From assembly GCA_021816775.1 (NCBI GenBank), contig JAKAXA010000036.1, positions 1 through 35,259 of the forward strand: 35,259 nt of DNA. The letters run 5' to 3'. The position numbers were made by a program, and so were the translations under genes. The stretch is from Pseudomonadota bacterium (lineage in GTDB: Bacteria > Pseudomonadota > Gammaproteobacteria > Steroidobacterales > Steroidobacteraceae). How positions within the stretch are numbered: position 1 is the first letter of the stretch; every line of letters begins with the position of its first letter. The notes below the pieces were generated by a model. It did no database searches, was not told the DNA's origin, and saw only the letters and a program-made list of their open reading frames with translations. This document shows positions 17,313 to 23,604 of this stretch, one piece after another.

Positions 17313-18638
17313 TCAGCGCCCCAGCGGAACGAAGTAGTTTTTCCACGCCCACTCCAGCGCTTCGAACTGCAGCTCATCGCCGGCGCCGAGGTAGGCGGCG
17401 TGATCGAGCGCCATGTCGATCAAGTCGCGCGGGTGGCACGGCAGGAGCGGGATTCCCGCAGACCGGTGCAGGCGATCGATGACGGACTGGCAAGTGGTCC
17501 GATCGTAGGCGAGCCCGTGCTGTTCGCAGACCTGACGCCAGATCTCGTGGTACTGATGCGGAGTAAGGGTCTCAAACTCGATCTTGTAGCCGATGCGCCG
17601 CAGGAACGCCTCGTCGGCGAGGTCGCCCGGTTTGAGGTTCGTCGAGAAAACCAGAATCAGATCGAACAGTGCGGTGAAATTCTGTCCGGTGGGCAGGCTC
17701 AGATAATCCCGCCCTTCCTCCATGGGAACGATCCAGCGGTTCAAGACCACCTTCGGGGGCACACGCTGGCGACCGAGGTCGTCGATGATGAGCATGCCGT
17801 TGGTGGCCTTCAGCTGCAATGGCGCGCGATACAGCCGCGTCATCGGATCAAATTGGACTTCCAGCATTTCGGGGACGAGCTCCCCGCCGGTGAGCACCAG
17901 CGGCCTGCGGCACAGCGCGAGGCGCGGGTCATGACCGTCATCGAGCAGAACACCCGGTGTGGGTGCCTCGACGGCGATGTGGACGGCCGGATCGAAGATC
18001 TGGATCGTCGTATCGCCTACGGCGATGGCATGCGGCACCAGGATCGTGTCGCCGACCAGCCGCGAGAGACGCTGGGTAATGTAGGTCTTGCCGGTTCCGG
18101 CCTGGCCGTAGACGAATATGGCCTTGCCGGAATTCAACGCCGGACCCAGCCGATCGAGCATGTCCGGCTCGAGCACGACGTCCGAGAATGCCGCGCGCAT
18201 CAGCTCGCGGGTGACCATCCGCTCGTGAACCGACTGGCGGCGCACCACCTCGCAGTAGGCCTCAAGCGGAACGGGCGCGGCGCCGAGGTAGCCGCTTCGC
18301 ATCAGCGCGTCCTGCGCGCTCTCGCGTCCGCGCTCGGTCAGCGCGTAACGCAGACTGCCCTCGTCCGGGCCGGGGCGGCGCACTTCGACACGGCCCTCCT
18401 GACGCAGGAATCCCAGCACGTCCTCAACGATGCGGCCGGCAAGGGCGCTGCGCTGACTCAATGCCGGCAGCGTGAGAATCCCGCTGGTGTAGAGGTACTT
18501 CTCGATCAGGTCGCAGAGCAGGCTGATGCGCAGACCGGTGTCCACGACGCTTTTGGGCCGGGGCGCGAGATGGGCGGCGCGCTGACCGGCTGCGACCGAG
18601 CCGTCGGCCAGGCCCGTATCGAGCGCGGAGCTAACCAT
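17313..18638 (-). CDS. AAA+ ATPase in the Tad operon, with N-terminal helical region
   Basis: A 441-residue protein. Residues about 30-115 are helical and resemble a winged-helix region (LIEKYLYTSGILTLPALSQRSALAGRIVEDVLGFLRQEGRVEV, then YALTERGRESA). The AAA+ core has Walker A GQAGTGKT (178-185), Walker B MLIIDD (282-287), sensor 1 FSTN (331-334), an arginine pair RRIGYKIEF (347-355) and a sensor-2-like CHPRDL (401-406). It is unlike TadA and is not one of the core Tad proteins. The ATG at 18638 overlaps the tadV stop by 8 bases; another ATG at 18647 is possible. A role in regulating or remodelling the pilus machine is inferred. Confidence 0.82.
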   Translation of the reverse strand: MVSSALDTGLADGSVAAGQRAAHLAPRPKSVVDTGLRISLLCDLIEKYLYTSGILTLPALSQRSALAGRIVEDVLGFLRQEGRVEVRRPGPDEGSLRYALTERGRESAQDALMRSGYLGAAPVPLEAYCEVVRRQSVHERMVTRELMRAAFSDVVLEPDMLDRLGPALNSGKAIFVYGQAGTGKTYITQRLSRLVGDTILVPHAIAVGDTTIQIFDPAVHIAVEAPTPGVLLDDGHDPRLALCRRPLVLTGGELVPEMLEVQFDPMTRLYRAPLQLKATNGMLIIDDLGRQRVPPKVVLNRWIVPMEEGRDYLSLPTGQNFTALFDLILVFSTNLKPGDLADEAFLRRIGYKIEFETLTPHQYHEIWRQVCEQHGLAYDRTTCQSVIDRLHRSAGIPLLPCHPRDLIDMALDHAAYLGAGDELQFEALEWAWKNYFVPLGR

Positions 18639-19179
18639 GGTACGCATTCCAGATGAGGAACACGATCGTGCCGCACGCAATGGCCGCCCCGAACGGGAAG
18701 CGGCGCATCGCCGCATCGTCCGGCGCGGGGTGGATGTGGGCCCTTGTACCGGTCGCGCACAGAACGTATGCCCTGAAGGTCCATCGCCGGAACATCGCGC
18801 GCACGGCCTCAGTCCCAGTTGCGCTCAGGAGGATGAGCAGGCCGCCGAACATGCCTGCCATGAGCGAGCACAGCGCGGCGAGCAGGGCCCCCGTCGGGCC
18901 GAGGAACGCCCCGACGGCCGCCATGGCCTTGACGTCTCCGGCGCTGAACCCCCCTGTCACAAACAGAGGCATGAACGTGGCGAGGCCGACGAGCAGTCCT
19001 TCGAGACTGTGCAGCGCGCCGACGCCGCCCGCCGCCAATGCATTCAGCAGCACGGCAAGCAGCGCGGCGGGCACCGTGATTCTGTTGGGAATCCGGTGCC
19101 GAAGAAGATCGACCGCGGCCAGCGCCAGCAGGAATATCACCAGCAGGGCGAGTGCAGGGTGTGGGCGCGTGATGAGCAT
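18631..19179 (-). CDS. tadV: Prepilin peptidase TadV (CpaA), A24 family
   Basis: A 182-residue aspartic membrane protease that cleaves the Flp prepilin and pseudopilin leaders. The two catalytic aspartates are Asp24 (AAVDLLRHRIPN) and Asp82 (GGFSAGDVKAMAAVG), the second in the G-D-V-K motif of the family. About six hydrophobic helices are visible. It lacks the N-methylation domain of PilD-type enzymes, as expected for TadV/FlaK-type proteins. It lies 72 bases downstream of flp, after a strong hairpin. Confidence 0.92.
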   Translation of the reverse strand: MLITRPHPALALLVIFLLALAAVDLLRHRIPNRITVPAALLAVLLNALAAGGVGALHSLEGLLVGLATFMPLFVTGGFSAGDVKAMAAVGAFLGPTGALLAALCSLMAGMFGGLLILLSATGTEAVRAMFRRWTFRAYVLCATGTRAHIHPAPDDAAMRRFPFGAAIACGTIVFLIWNAYHG

Positions 19180-19210
19180 CGCAATGTGCCTTGTTCGGAA
19201 CCACCAAGCG

Positions 19211-19240
19211 ACGGACGGGCCGTTGCACCGGCCCGTCCGT
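19211..19240 (-). terminator. Hairpin directly downstream of the flp pilin gene
   Basis: ACGGACGGGCCG (19211-19222) is the exact reverse complement of CGGCCCGTCCGT (19229-19240), with a 6-base loop. It begins 12 bases after the flp stop. No T-run follows, so it more likely attenuates read-through or protects the 3' end of a separate pilin mRNA, which would let pilin be made in excess over the assembly proteins. Confidence 0.6.
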
Positions 19241-19251
19241 TGGTCTGGCCC

Positions 19252-19449
19252 TTAACCTGCGGCCGCGGGGGAATTTGCAGTCAGCGTGTTGTAGATGTAC
19301 GTGATGACGTTGTTCACGGCTTTGCCGAGATTGGTGAACGCGATGATGACGCCCGCGGCGATCAGCCCGCCGGCAATCGCGTATTCGACAATCGTCAGGC
19401 CCTCCTCTTCGTGCCACAGGGTGGTCAGCGTGTTCTTCAAGCTCTTCAT
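19252..19449 (-). CDS. flp: Flp family type IVb major pilin
   Basis: A 65-residue prepilin. The basic leader MKSLKNTLTTLWHEEEG is followed by the Flp motif LTIVEYAIAGGLIAAGVIIAF; cleavage after Gly17 puts Glu22-Tyr23 at the conserved positions 5 and 6 of the mature pilin. The short polar tail (TYIYNTLTANSPAAAG) is typical. It is the first gene of the Tad locus, with GGGAGA upstream of the ATG. Only one flp copy is present in the window. Confidence 0.95.
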   Translation of the reverse strand: MKSLKNTLTTLWHEEEGLTIVEYAIAGGLIAAGVIIAFTNLGKAVNNVITYIYNTLTANSPAAAG

Positions 19450-19561
19450 GACGATATCTCCCGGTGAGGATGTTGAAATACAACCGTATGGCGCCGGGAT
19501 AAGGTCGAGATCCGGCGGCTCGGCTCGGTACACAGTGGTCGACGAAGCCCCGGGAGCGTTA

Positions 19562-19597
19562 GGACGGTTTTGCCGGACAGGCGGACGATTTTGTCCG
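19562..19597 (-). promoter_or_regulatory. Direct repeats upstream of flp, 21 bp apart
   Basis: Read on the minus strand, CAAAATCGTCC (19583-19593) and CAAAACCGTCC (19562-19572) match at 10 of 11 positions and are offset by exactly 21 bp, two helical turns. The distal copy also lies within the inverted repeat CGGAC-N6-GTCCG (19582-19597). They sit 113-148 bases upstream of the flp ATG, a plausible activator position. The protein that would bind is unknown; the AraC-type regulator at 5954-6784 is one candidate. Confidence 0.5.
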
Positions 19598-19817
19598 TCT
19601 GCGGCCCCCAAGGACTCTCGCCGGCGCGGCGGGTCACCCACCACCGGAACAGGGGGGGGCAGGCGCCTGCGGGATTGACCCGAGCGGTCGGCGCCGCACA
19701 TGAGGTCATGCCGGCGTGGCTCTCCGGCGCGCACCGCCCGTTGGACCGAGAGCGCGCCTGCGGGCCGAACGAGCAGACCGCAGCGCTCGTCCTGCCGCGC
19801 GACCCCGGACAGGCACA

Positions 19818-19846
19818 TTGTGTATCCGCAGGGCGGTCATTACACT
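19818..19846 (+). promoter_or_regulatory. Promoter of the carbonic anhydrase gene
   Basis: TTGTGT (19818-19823), a 17-base spacer and TACACT (19841-19846) form a reasonable sigma-70 promoter. The -10 box ends only 8 bases before the ATG at 19855, and no Shine-Dalgarno sequence lies between, so transcription would begin at or within a couple of bases of the start codon. Confidence 0.5.
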
Positions 19847-19854
19847 TTCGCCCC

Positions 19855-20487
19855 ATGACTACGGCAGCAGAGGCGCTGCAGCGCCTGAAAGACGGCAACC
19901 GGCGGTTCGTCGAACGGTTGCGCAATCACGAAGCCTCCCTCGGCGGCTCGCCGCGCATCCAGCTCACGCAGGAGCAGAAGCCCTTCGCCATCATCCTCGG
20001 CTGCTCGGACTCGCGCGTGCCGGCGGAGATCGTGTTCGATCAGGGTTTGGGCGACCTGTTCGTGATCCGGGTAGCGGGCAATATCATCGCCCCCTCGCTG
20101 ATCGGCAGCGTGGAGTTCGCCGCCGAGCAGTTCGGCACCCGCCTGGTGGTGGTGCTCGGGCACTCGCGCTGCGGGGCGATCCAGGCGACGCTCGAGCAGC
20201 TGCGCCGCCCGGCCGAGAATCAGTCCCCCAACATCCGCTCCATCGTCGATCGGGTGCGCCCGTCCGTCGAGGGACTCCTGAAGACCGAGCTGCGCCATGA
20301 CGAGGATGCGCTCGTGCGCCAGGCCGTGCGCGCCAACGTCGGCGTGTCGGTGAGCCACCTGCGCTATGGCTCGGATGTCCTCGAGCGGCTGATCCAGGAC
20401 GAGGGTCTGGTCGTGGTGGGCGCGGAGTATTCGCTTGAGACCGGGGAGGTCGAGTTCTTCGATGGAGCGGAGTCGAGCGCCGGCTGA
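19855..20487 (+). CDS. Beta-class carbonic anhydrase
   Basis: A 210-residue zinc enzyme interconverting CO2 and bicarbonate in the cytoplasm. Zinc ligands are Cys50 (GCSDSRVPAE, with the Asp52-Arg54 dyad), His103 and Cys106 (GHSRCGA). The segment FVIRVAGNIIAPSLIGSVEFA is the family core. The start at 19855 fits the usual MTTAAEALQRLKDGNRRFV opening; upstream in-frame sequence is not protein-like. It faces away from the Tad locus and converges with the TauE/SafE gene, 10 bases apart. Confidence 0.93.
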   Translation: MTTAAEALQRLKDGNRRFVERLRNHEASLGGSPRIQLTQEQKPFAIILGCSDSRVPAEIVFDQGLGDLFVIRVAGNIIAPSLIGSVEFAAEQFGTRLVVVLGHSRCGAIQATLEQLRRPAENQSPNIRSIVDRVRPSVEGLLKTELRHDEDALVRQAVRANVGVSVSHLRYGSDVLERLIQDEGLVVVGAEYSLETGEVEFFDGAESSAG

Positions 20488-20497
20488 GGGCGCCGGA

Positions 20498-21307
20498 TCA
20501 TCGGCCGGCTGCAATCAAGGCGCCGACCACCAGCAGAAACAGCGCGAATATGCGCGTGAGCGCGGCGCCGGAGATGCTGTGCGCGAGGCGCGTGCCCACG
20601 GGCGCCAGCGCCATCGATCCGGCGGCGGCGACCGCCGCGGCCGGAAGATACAGGTAGCCCACCGAGCCCCAGGGCAAGGGCTGCGGTGGCGCGTGCACCG
20701 TCAACGCATAGCTCAATGCGCTCGATAGCGCGATTGTGAACCCGCACACGGCACTGGTGCTGACGGCGCGCACGGGCTTCACGCCGAGCGAGATCAGCAG
20801 CGGCACGGTCATCGATCCGCCGCCGATGCCGACCACCGCCGAGAGCGCTCCGATCCCCGTGCCGGCGGGCAGCAGCCAGGGCGAGCGCGGTACGTGCTCG
20901 GCGCTGCTGGGGTCGCGAGCCCGTTTCGAGCCGCGCGCCATGCGCCAGGCCATCACGGCGCAGAACCCCGCGATGATCCAACGGAGCGCCTGCGCCGAGA
21001 GAAGCTGTGCGATGTGCGCGCCCGCAAAGCCGCCGACCACCATGCCGGGCGCAAGCCACTGCCAGGTCGGCCACGCCACGCTGCCGCGGCGCACGTGCGC
21101 CGTGGCCGAGGACGCCAGGGTCAGCACGTTTGCGGCCATCGCAGTGGCCACCGACACGTGAATCACCTGCCTGGCCGGTATGCCGAGCGCGGGCAGCGCG
21201 ACGCTGAGGGCGGCGACCACGAGCAGCCCGCCGCCGATGCCGAGCAGGCCGCTGAGGAAGCCGGCCGAGGCGCCCGCGGCAAGAAGCACGATGATGGGTA
21301 CGAGCAT
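20498..21307 (-). CDS. TauE/SafE family permease
   Basis: A 269-residue membrane protein with about eight helices in two halves. Each half carries the family glycine motif: FLSGLLGIGGGLLVVAAL near the N-terminus and ALSAVVGIGGGSMTVPLLISLG in the second half. Family members move sulfite, sulfoacetate or other organic anions; the substrate here is unknown. The ATG at 21307 lacks a clear ribosome site but lies about 35 bases after the predicted start of transcription from the promoter at 21349-21377. Confidence 0.88.
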   Translation of the reverse strand: MLVPIIVLLAAGASAGFLSGLLGIGGGLLVVAALSVALPALGIPARQVIHVSVATAMAANVLTLASSATAHVRRGSVAWPTWQWLAPGMVVGGFAGAHIAQLLSAQALRWIIAGFCAVMAWRMARGSKRARDPSSAEHVPRSPWLLPAGTGIGALSAVVGIGGGSMTVPLLISLGVKPVRAVSTSAVCGFTIALSSALSYALTVHAPPQPLPWGSVGYLYLPAAAVAAAGSMALAPVGTRLAHSISGAALTRIFALFLLVVGALIAAGR

Positions 21308-21346
21308 GTCGAATGCCGTCGCAGCCCTGAAAGTGTCCGTGACCGG

Positions 21347-21383
21347 ACTGAATATGCGGAATGAATCCGAATGTCAACACAAC
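21347..21383. repeat. 37-bp direct repeat, left copy
   Basis: Matches 24133-24169 at 31 of 37 positions in the same orientation. The shared blocks are ACTGAATAT, GAATCC and AATGTCAACACAAC. Together the copies bracket the mobile-element debris. Each copy contains a minus-strand promoter, so the match may be a duplicated promoter rather than an attachment site. Confidence 0.7.
21349..21377 (-). promoter_or_regulatory. Sigma-70 promoter of the TauE/SafE gene
   Basis: On the minus strand, TTGACA (21372-21377), a 17-base spacer and TATTCA (21349-21354) form a near-consensus promoter. The whole element lies inside a 37-bp sequence (21347-21383) that recurs at 24133-24169. Confidence 0.7.
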
Positions 21384-21572
21384 GCGAGCTTCGGAGCGAG
21401 CACGGACGCTCGTGACCGCGTCGGCTTGAGCGGTTTGCGCAGCGTCCGCGCGCGACGCACAACATGACAGCAAACATGACATCGTGCGCGGAGGCGAAGC
21501 AGGGCGTCCGACGGCTGTTAGAAAGTTCGTCCTGCCCGTTGATCGGGGCCGCGGATTGTTGATGATCGCAAC

Positions 21573-22065
21573 ATGGAGAGGGTGTCCGAGATCGAGCGCG
21601 CCTACCGGATGCGCTGCTATCCCACGGCGCGTCAGCGCCGTGTGCTCGCGCGGCTCTTGGCGCCACGCGCTTTGTGTGGAACTGTGCTCTGGCGCGGCGC
21701 AGCTCGGCCTACCGGTGCGCGAAGATCCGGCTCGACTGGGTGGTGCTGTCGCGGGAATTCACGCCGTTGGGCCACTCGAGCGAGACAGGCTGGCTGAGTG
21801 AGCTGCCGCGCGAGCCGTTCAATCAGGTGCTGCGGGATCTGGTGAGGGCGTACGAGAACTTCTTTAAGGGTCGCGCCCGTTACCCGCGATTTCACGGGCG
21901 CCGCGATCGCAAGAGCGTACGCTTCACGCTCGATCAGCGCCGCCAGCAGGTCGAGCGAGGCCATGATGATGCGCGCGGGGCTTACGTTGACCTGCCGGGC
22001 TGGGCCGGGTGAAGCTGCGGCGCACCGAGGCGCTCGAGGGGCGGCTGCGCTCGGTGAGCCTCTAG
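21573..22065 (+). pseudogene. TnpB (IS200/IS605 accessory nuclease) remnant, frameshifted
   Basis: The N-terminal third of a TnpB-like protein can be read across frames: AYRMRCYPTARQRRVLARLL, then FVWNCALARRSSAYR, then PREPFNQVLRDLVRAYENFFKGRARYPRFHGRRDRKSVRFTLDQ, then VKLRRTEALEGRLRSVSL and a TAG. A missing G near 21660 and a missing base near 22000 break the frame. The catalytic RuvC and zinc-finger parts are absent, as is any tnpA. It is dead and was probably once part of an IS605-group element. Confidence 0.8.
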
Positions 22066-22099
22066 TTCGATGGGGCGGGATGAACGCCCGTGATCGCAA

Positions 22100-22265
22100 C
22101 TCGACGGAGGCGCAGCCACTCCCAGGGGCGCGTAGTGCTTGAGGTTGCCGATGAGGATGTTCAGGGCATGACAGCGCGCGATTGCGCCGATGGCCCGGTC
22201 GGCAAATCCCGCCGTGTGCCCGCGGCTGCGGGCCCGATCGGACAGGGCGCCGGCGATGCGGGCGG
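22100..22265 (-). pseudogene. VapC-like PIN-domain toxin fragment
   Basis: In one minus-strand frame the translation runs ARIAGALSDRARSRGHTAGFAD, RAIGAIARCHALNILIGNLK and HYAPLGVA. This is the layout of the C-terminal end of VapC/PIN toxins (the G-x-x-D/A-x-x-I-A-A-x-A motif, then T-x-N-x-x-H/D-F-x-x-x-G-V). The N-terminal half with the first acidic residues and a partner vapB are not recognisable. The call comes from pattern recognition of about 50 residues only. The 170 bases from here to the mazF stop hold nothing I recognise. Confidence 0.5.
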
Positions 22266-22435
22266 GCGGGGAGGTCGACGGAGGGCGTCCGTGGGAAGGC
22301 GATCGGCCGGATCGGATTCCTGGCTGGGTTGTTTTCGCGTGCGCCGCTCGACCAGACGCGGGTCCGGAACCCTTCGCGGTCAGCCAGTCGCGCAGTCAAG
22401 AGGGGGATCCGTGTCAGAAGGTACGGGCATGGCGC

Positions 22436-22759
22436 TCAGATGAGGCCAACGACCAGCAGCAGCGCTCGGTCCACCGCCTTGATTCTCTCGTCATCCAGAC
22501 GGCCGAACGGCTCACTGACTTTGGCTCGCGGCAGCGTTGAGAGCTTGTCCACCATGACCTGCGAGAGCGCGCGCAGCCCATTGGACGGATTCGGCTCGAC
22601 GGTGACCCGAAAGGCTGCATTGCGCAGGGCGCTGGTCACCGGGCATAGCACTACACTGTCCAACTCGTCCAGCAGGTCCGATTGAACGACCAAGGCGGGG
22701 CGCGGCTTGCCGTAGTCTCCTTGCAAGGAAACCCTCACCAGGTCGCCGCGCTGGGTCAT
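22436..22759 (-). CDS. mazF: MazF/PemK-type toxin endoribonuclease
   Basis: A 107-residue protein matching the MazF/PemK fold. It opens QRGDLVRVSLQGDYGKPRPALVVQSD, where the R-G-D/E and K-P-R-P-A-L-V-V motifs are diagnostic. VVLCPVTSALRNAAFRVTV and the VDKLSTLPRAKVSEPFG segment (the conserved D-K and L region) follow. Such toxins cleave mRNA when the antitoxin is lost. The ATG overlaps the antitoxin stop in an ATGA. Length and motifs look intact. Confidence 0.92.
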   Translation of the reverse strand: MTQRGDLVRVSLQGDYGKPRPALVVQSDLLDELDSVVLCPVTSALRNAAFRVTVEPNPSNGLRALSQVMVDKLSTLPRAKVSEPFGRLDDERIKAVDRALLLVVGLI

Positions 22760-22980
22760 TCCCCCCAGCCCTCAATCTCGGAGGCGGCCTCCTCGGTGAA
22801 GCGCAACACCTCGGCTTCCTCAGGGGCACCCTTGAGGTTTCGGCACTGGCTGCGCACGAGCGCCGCGAATTCCGGGGTACGCGTGTCCGGCACCCAGAAC
22901 TGGACCGGCCGCAACCCGGCGGCGCGCATCCGCGCTCGATGACGAGTCGTCTTGCTATGCGTGTCGTGAGCGGATGACAT
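22756..22980 (-). CDS. Antitoxin of the MazEF-type pair (DUF3018-like)
   Basis: A 74-residue protein: RHRARMRAAGLRPVQFWVPD followed by TRTPEFAALVRSQCRNL and an acidic C-terminus rich in Glu. This is the DUF3018/antitoxin-MazE family that pairs with MazF: a basic N-terminal DNA-binding part and an acidic toxin-binding tail. The ATG at 22980 is set by a strong GGAGG about 5 bases upstream. The inverted repeat at 23024-23039 is a likely operator for autoregulation. Confidence 0.88.
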   Translation of the reverse strand: MSSAHDTHSKTTRHRARMRAAGLRPVQFWVPDTRTPEFAALVRSQCRNLKGAPEEAEVLRFTEEAASEIEGWGE

Positions 22981-23023
22981 AGGGACCTCCGATAGGGCGC
23001 ATGTCCAGTAACATGCTACCACA

Positions 23024-23039
23024 CATGTGATTTCACATG
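23024..23039 (-). promoter_or_regulatory. Probable operator of the mazEF pair
   Basis: CATGTG (23024-23029), four bases, CACATG (23034-23039) is a perfect inverted repeat 43 bases upstream of the antitoxin ATG. Another CATG pair lies nearer the gene, at 23000-23015. Toxin-antitoxin operons are usually repressed through such palindromes. Confidence 0.5.
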
Positions 23040-23066
23040 GAACCTACCTCCTGCCGCCTCGATCGG

Positions 23067-23565
23067 CTATTCTCCGCGGCGGCGCAGGAGTCCGGAGCCG
23101 GCGTGATCGTCGAAGCGCTCGACGTCTTCGAAGTACTAGCGCAGCACGTCGAGGGATTTGTGGCGCGATTGCGCGCCGCGGAGGTCAAAAAGCCTCTACG
23201 CCGACTGTGGCCGGGGTAGGCGGCGGCCCCCTCGAGGCCGGCTTGCGCCGCACGCTGCTTGATGATCAGCGCGACACTTTGCGCCGTGAGCCGCTCGCCC
23301 AGGCGATCCCCGCGGTGCAGCCGTCGCAGGAGCGCCCCGGTGGTGAGGTCCGCGACGACCTGCCAGTCGAGCACGGCCCGCACCGGACAGTAGGGCGAGT
23401 CGGGTACGCGCGGGACGGCCAGAGTGTCGCCTTTGCCTTGCTGATCGGTTTTCGAGCGCGCGATCCGCACCTCGAGCCCCTCGGGGCGTTCGGTGAGATC
23501 CTCGACATCGAGCGTGACGAGCTCCGAGCGGCGCAGCGCCGCGGCATAGCCGAGGATCGGATCGG
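23067..23565 (-). pseudogene. Tyrosine recombinase (integrase) remnant
   Basis: The catalytic half of a phage-type integrase can be traced: ILGYAAALRRSELVTLDVEDL (with the first catalytic Arg), VRIARSKTDQQGKGDTLAVP, CPVRAVLDW, YPGHSRRRGFLTSAAR (the H-x-x-R box) and, in another frame, RHKSLDVLR, a TAG, then YFEDVERFDDHAGSGLL. Thus there is a small deletion, a frameshift and an in-frame stop near the active-site end, and the N-terminal half is missing. It cannot be active. Confidence 0.82.
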
Positions 23566-23604
23566 GCCTGCGTGAGTGCCCGTCTCAGGTGCGGTCCCAG
23601 GAGA

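Larger units (their letters stand above)
19450..19854 (-). other. Intergenic control region between flp and the carbonic anhydrase gene
   Basis: About 405 bases without a supported gene, between two divergent genes. It holds the 21-bp-spaced repeats on the flp side and a sigma-70-like promoter at the carbonic anhydrase end. I found no convincing -10/-35 pair or sigma-54 site for flp. The open frames crossing it have no recognisable protein features. Confidence 0.6.

Noticed and set aside
22190..22540. A + strand open frame of 116 codons between the tnpB remnant and mazF
   Set aside because: There is no recognisable protein pattern, and it overlaps the end of the clearly coding mazF on the other strand.
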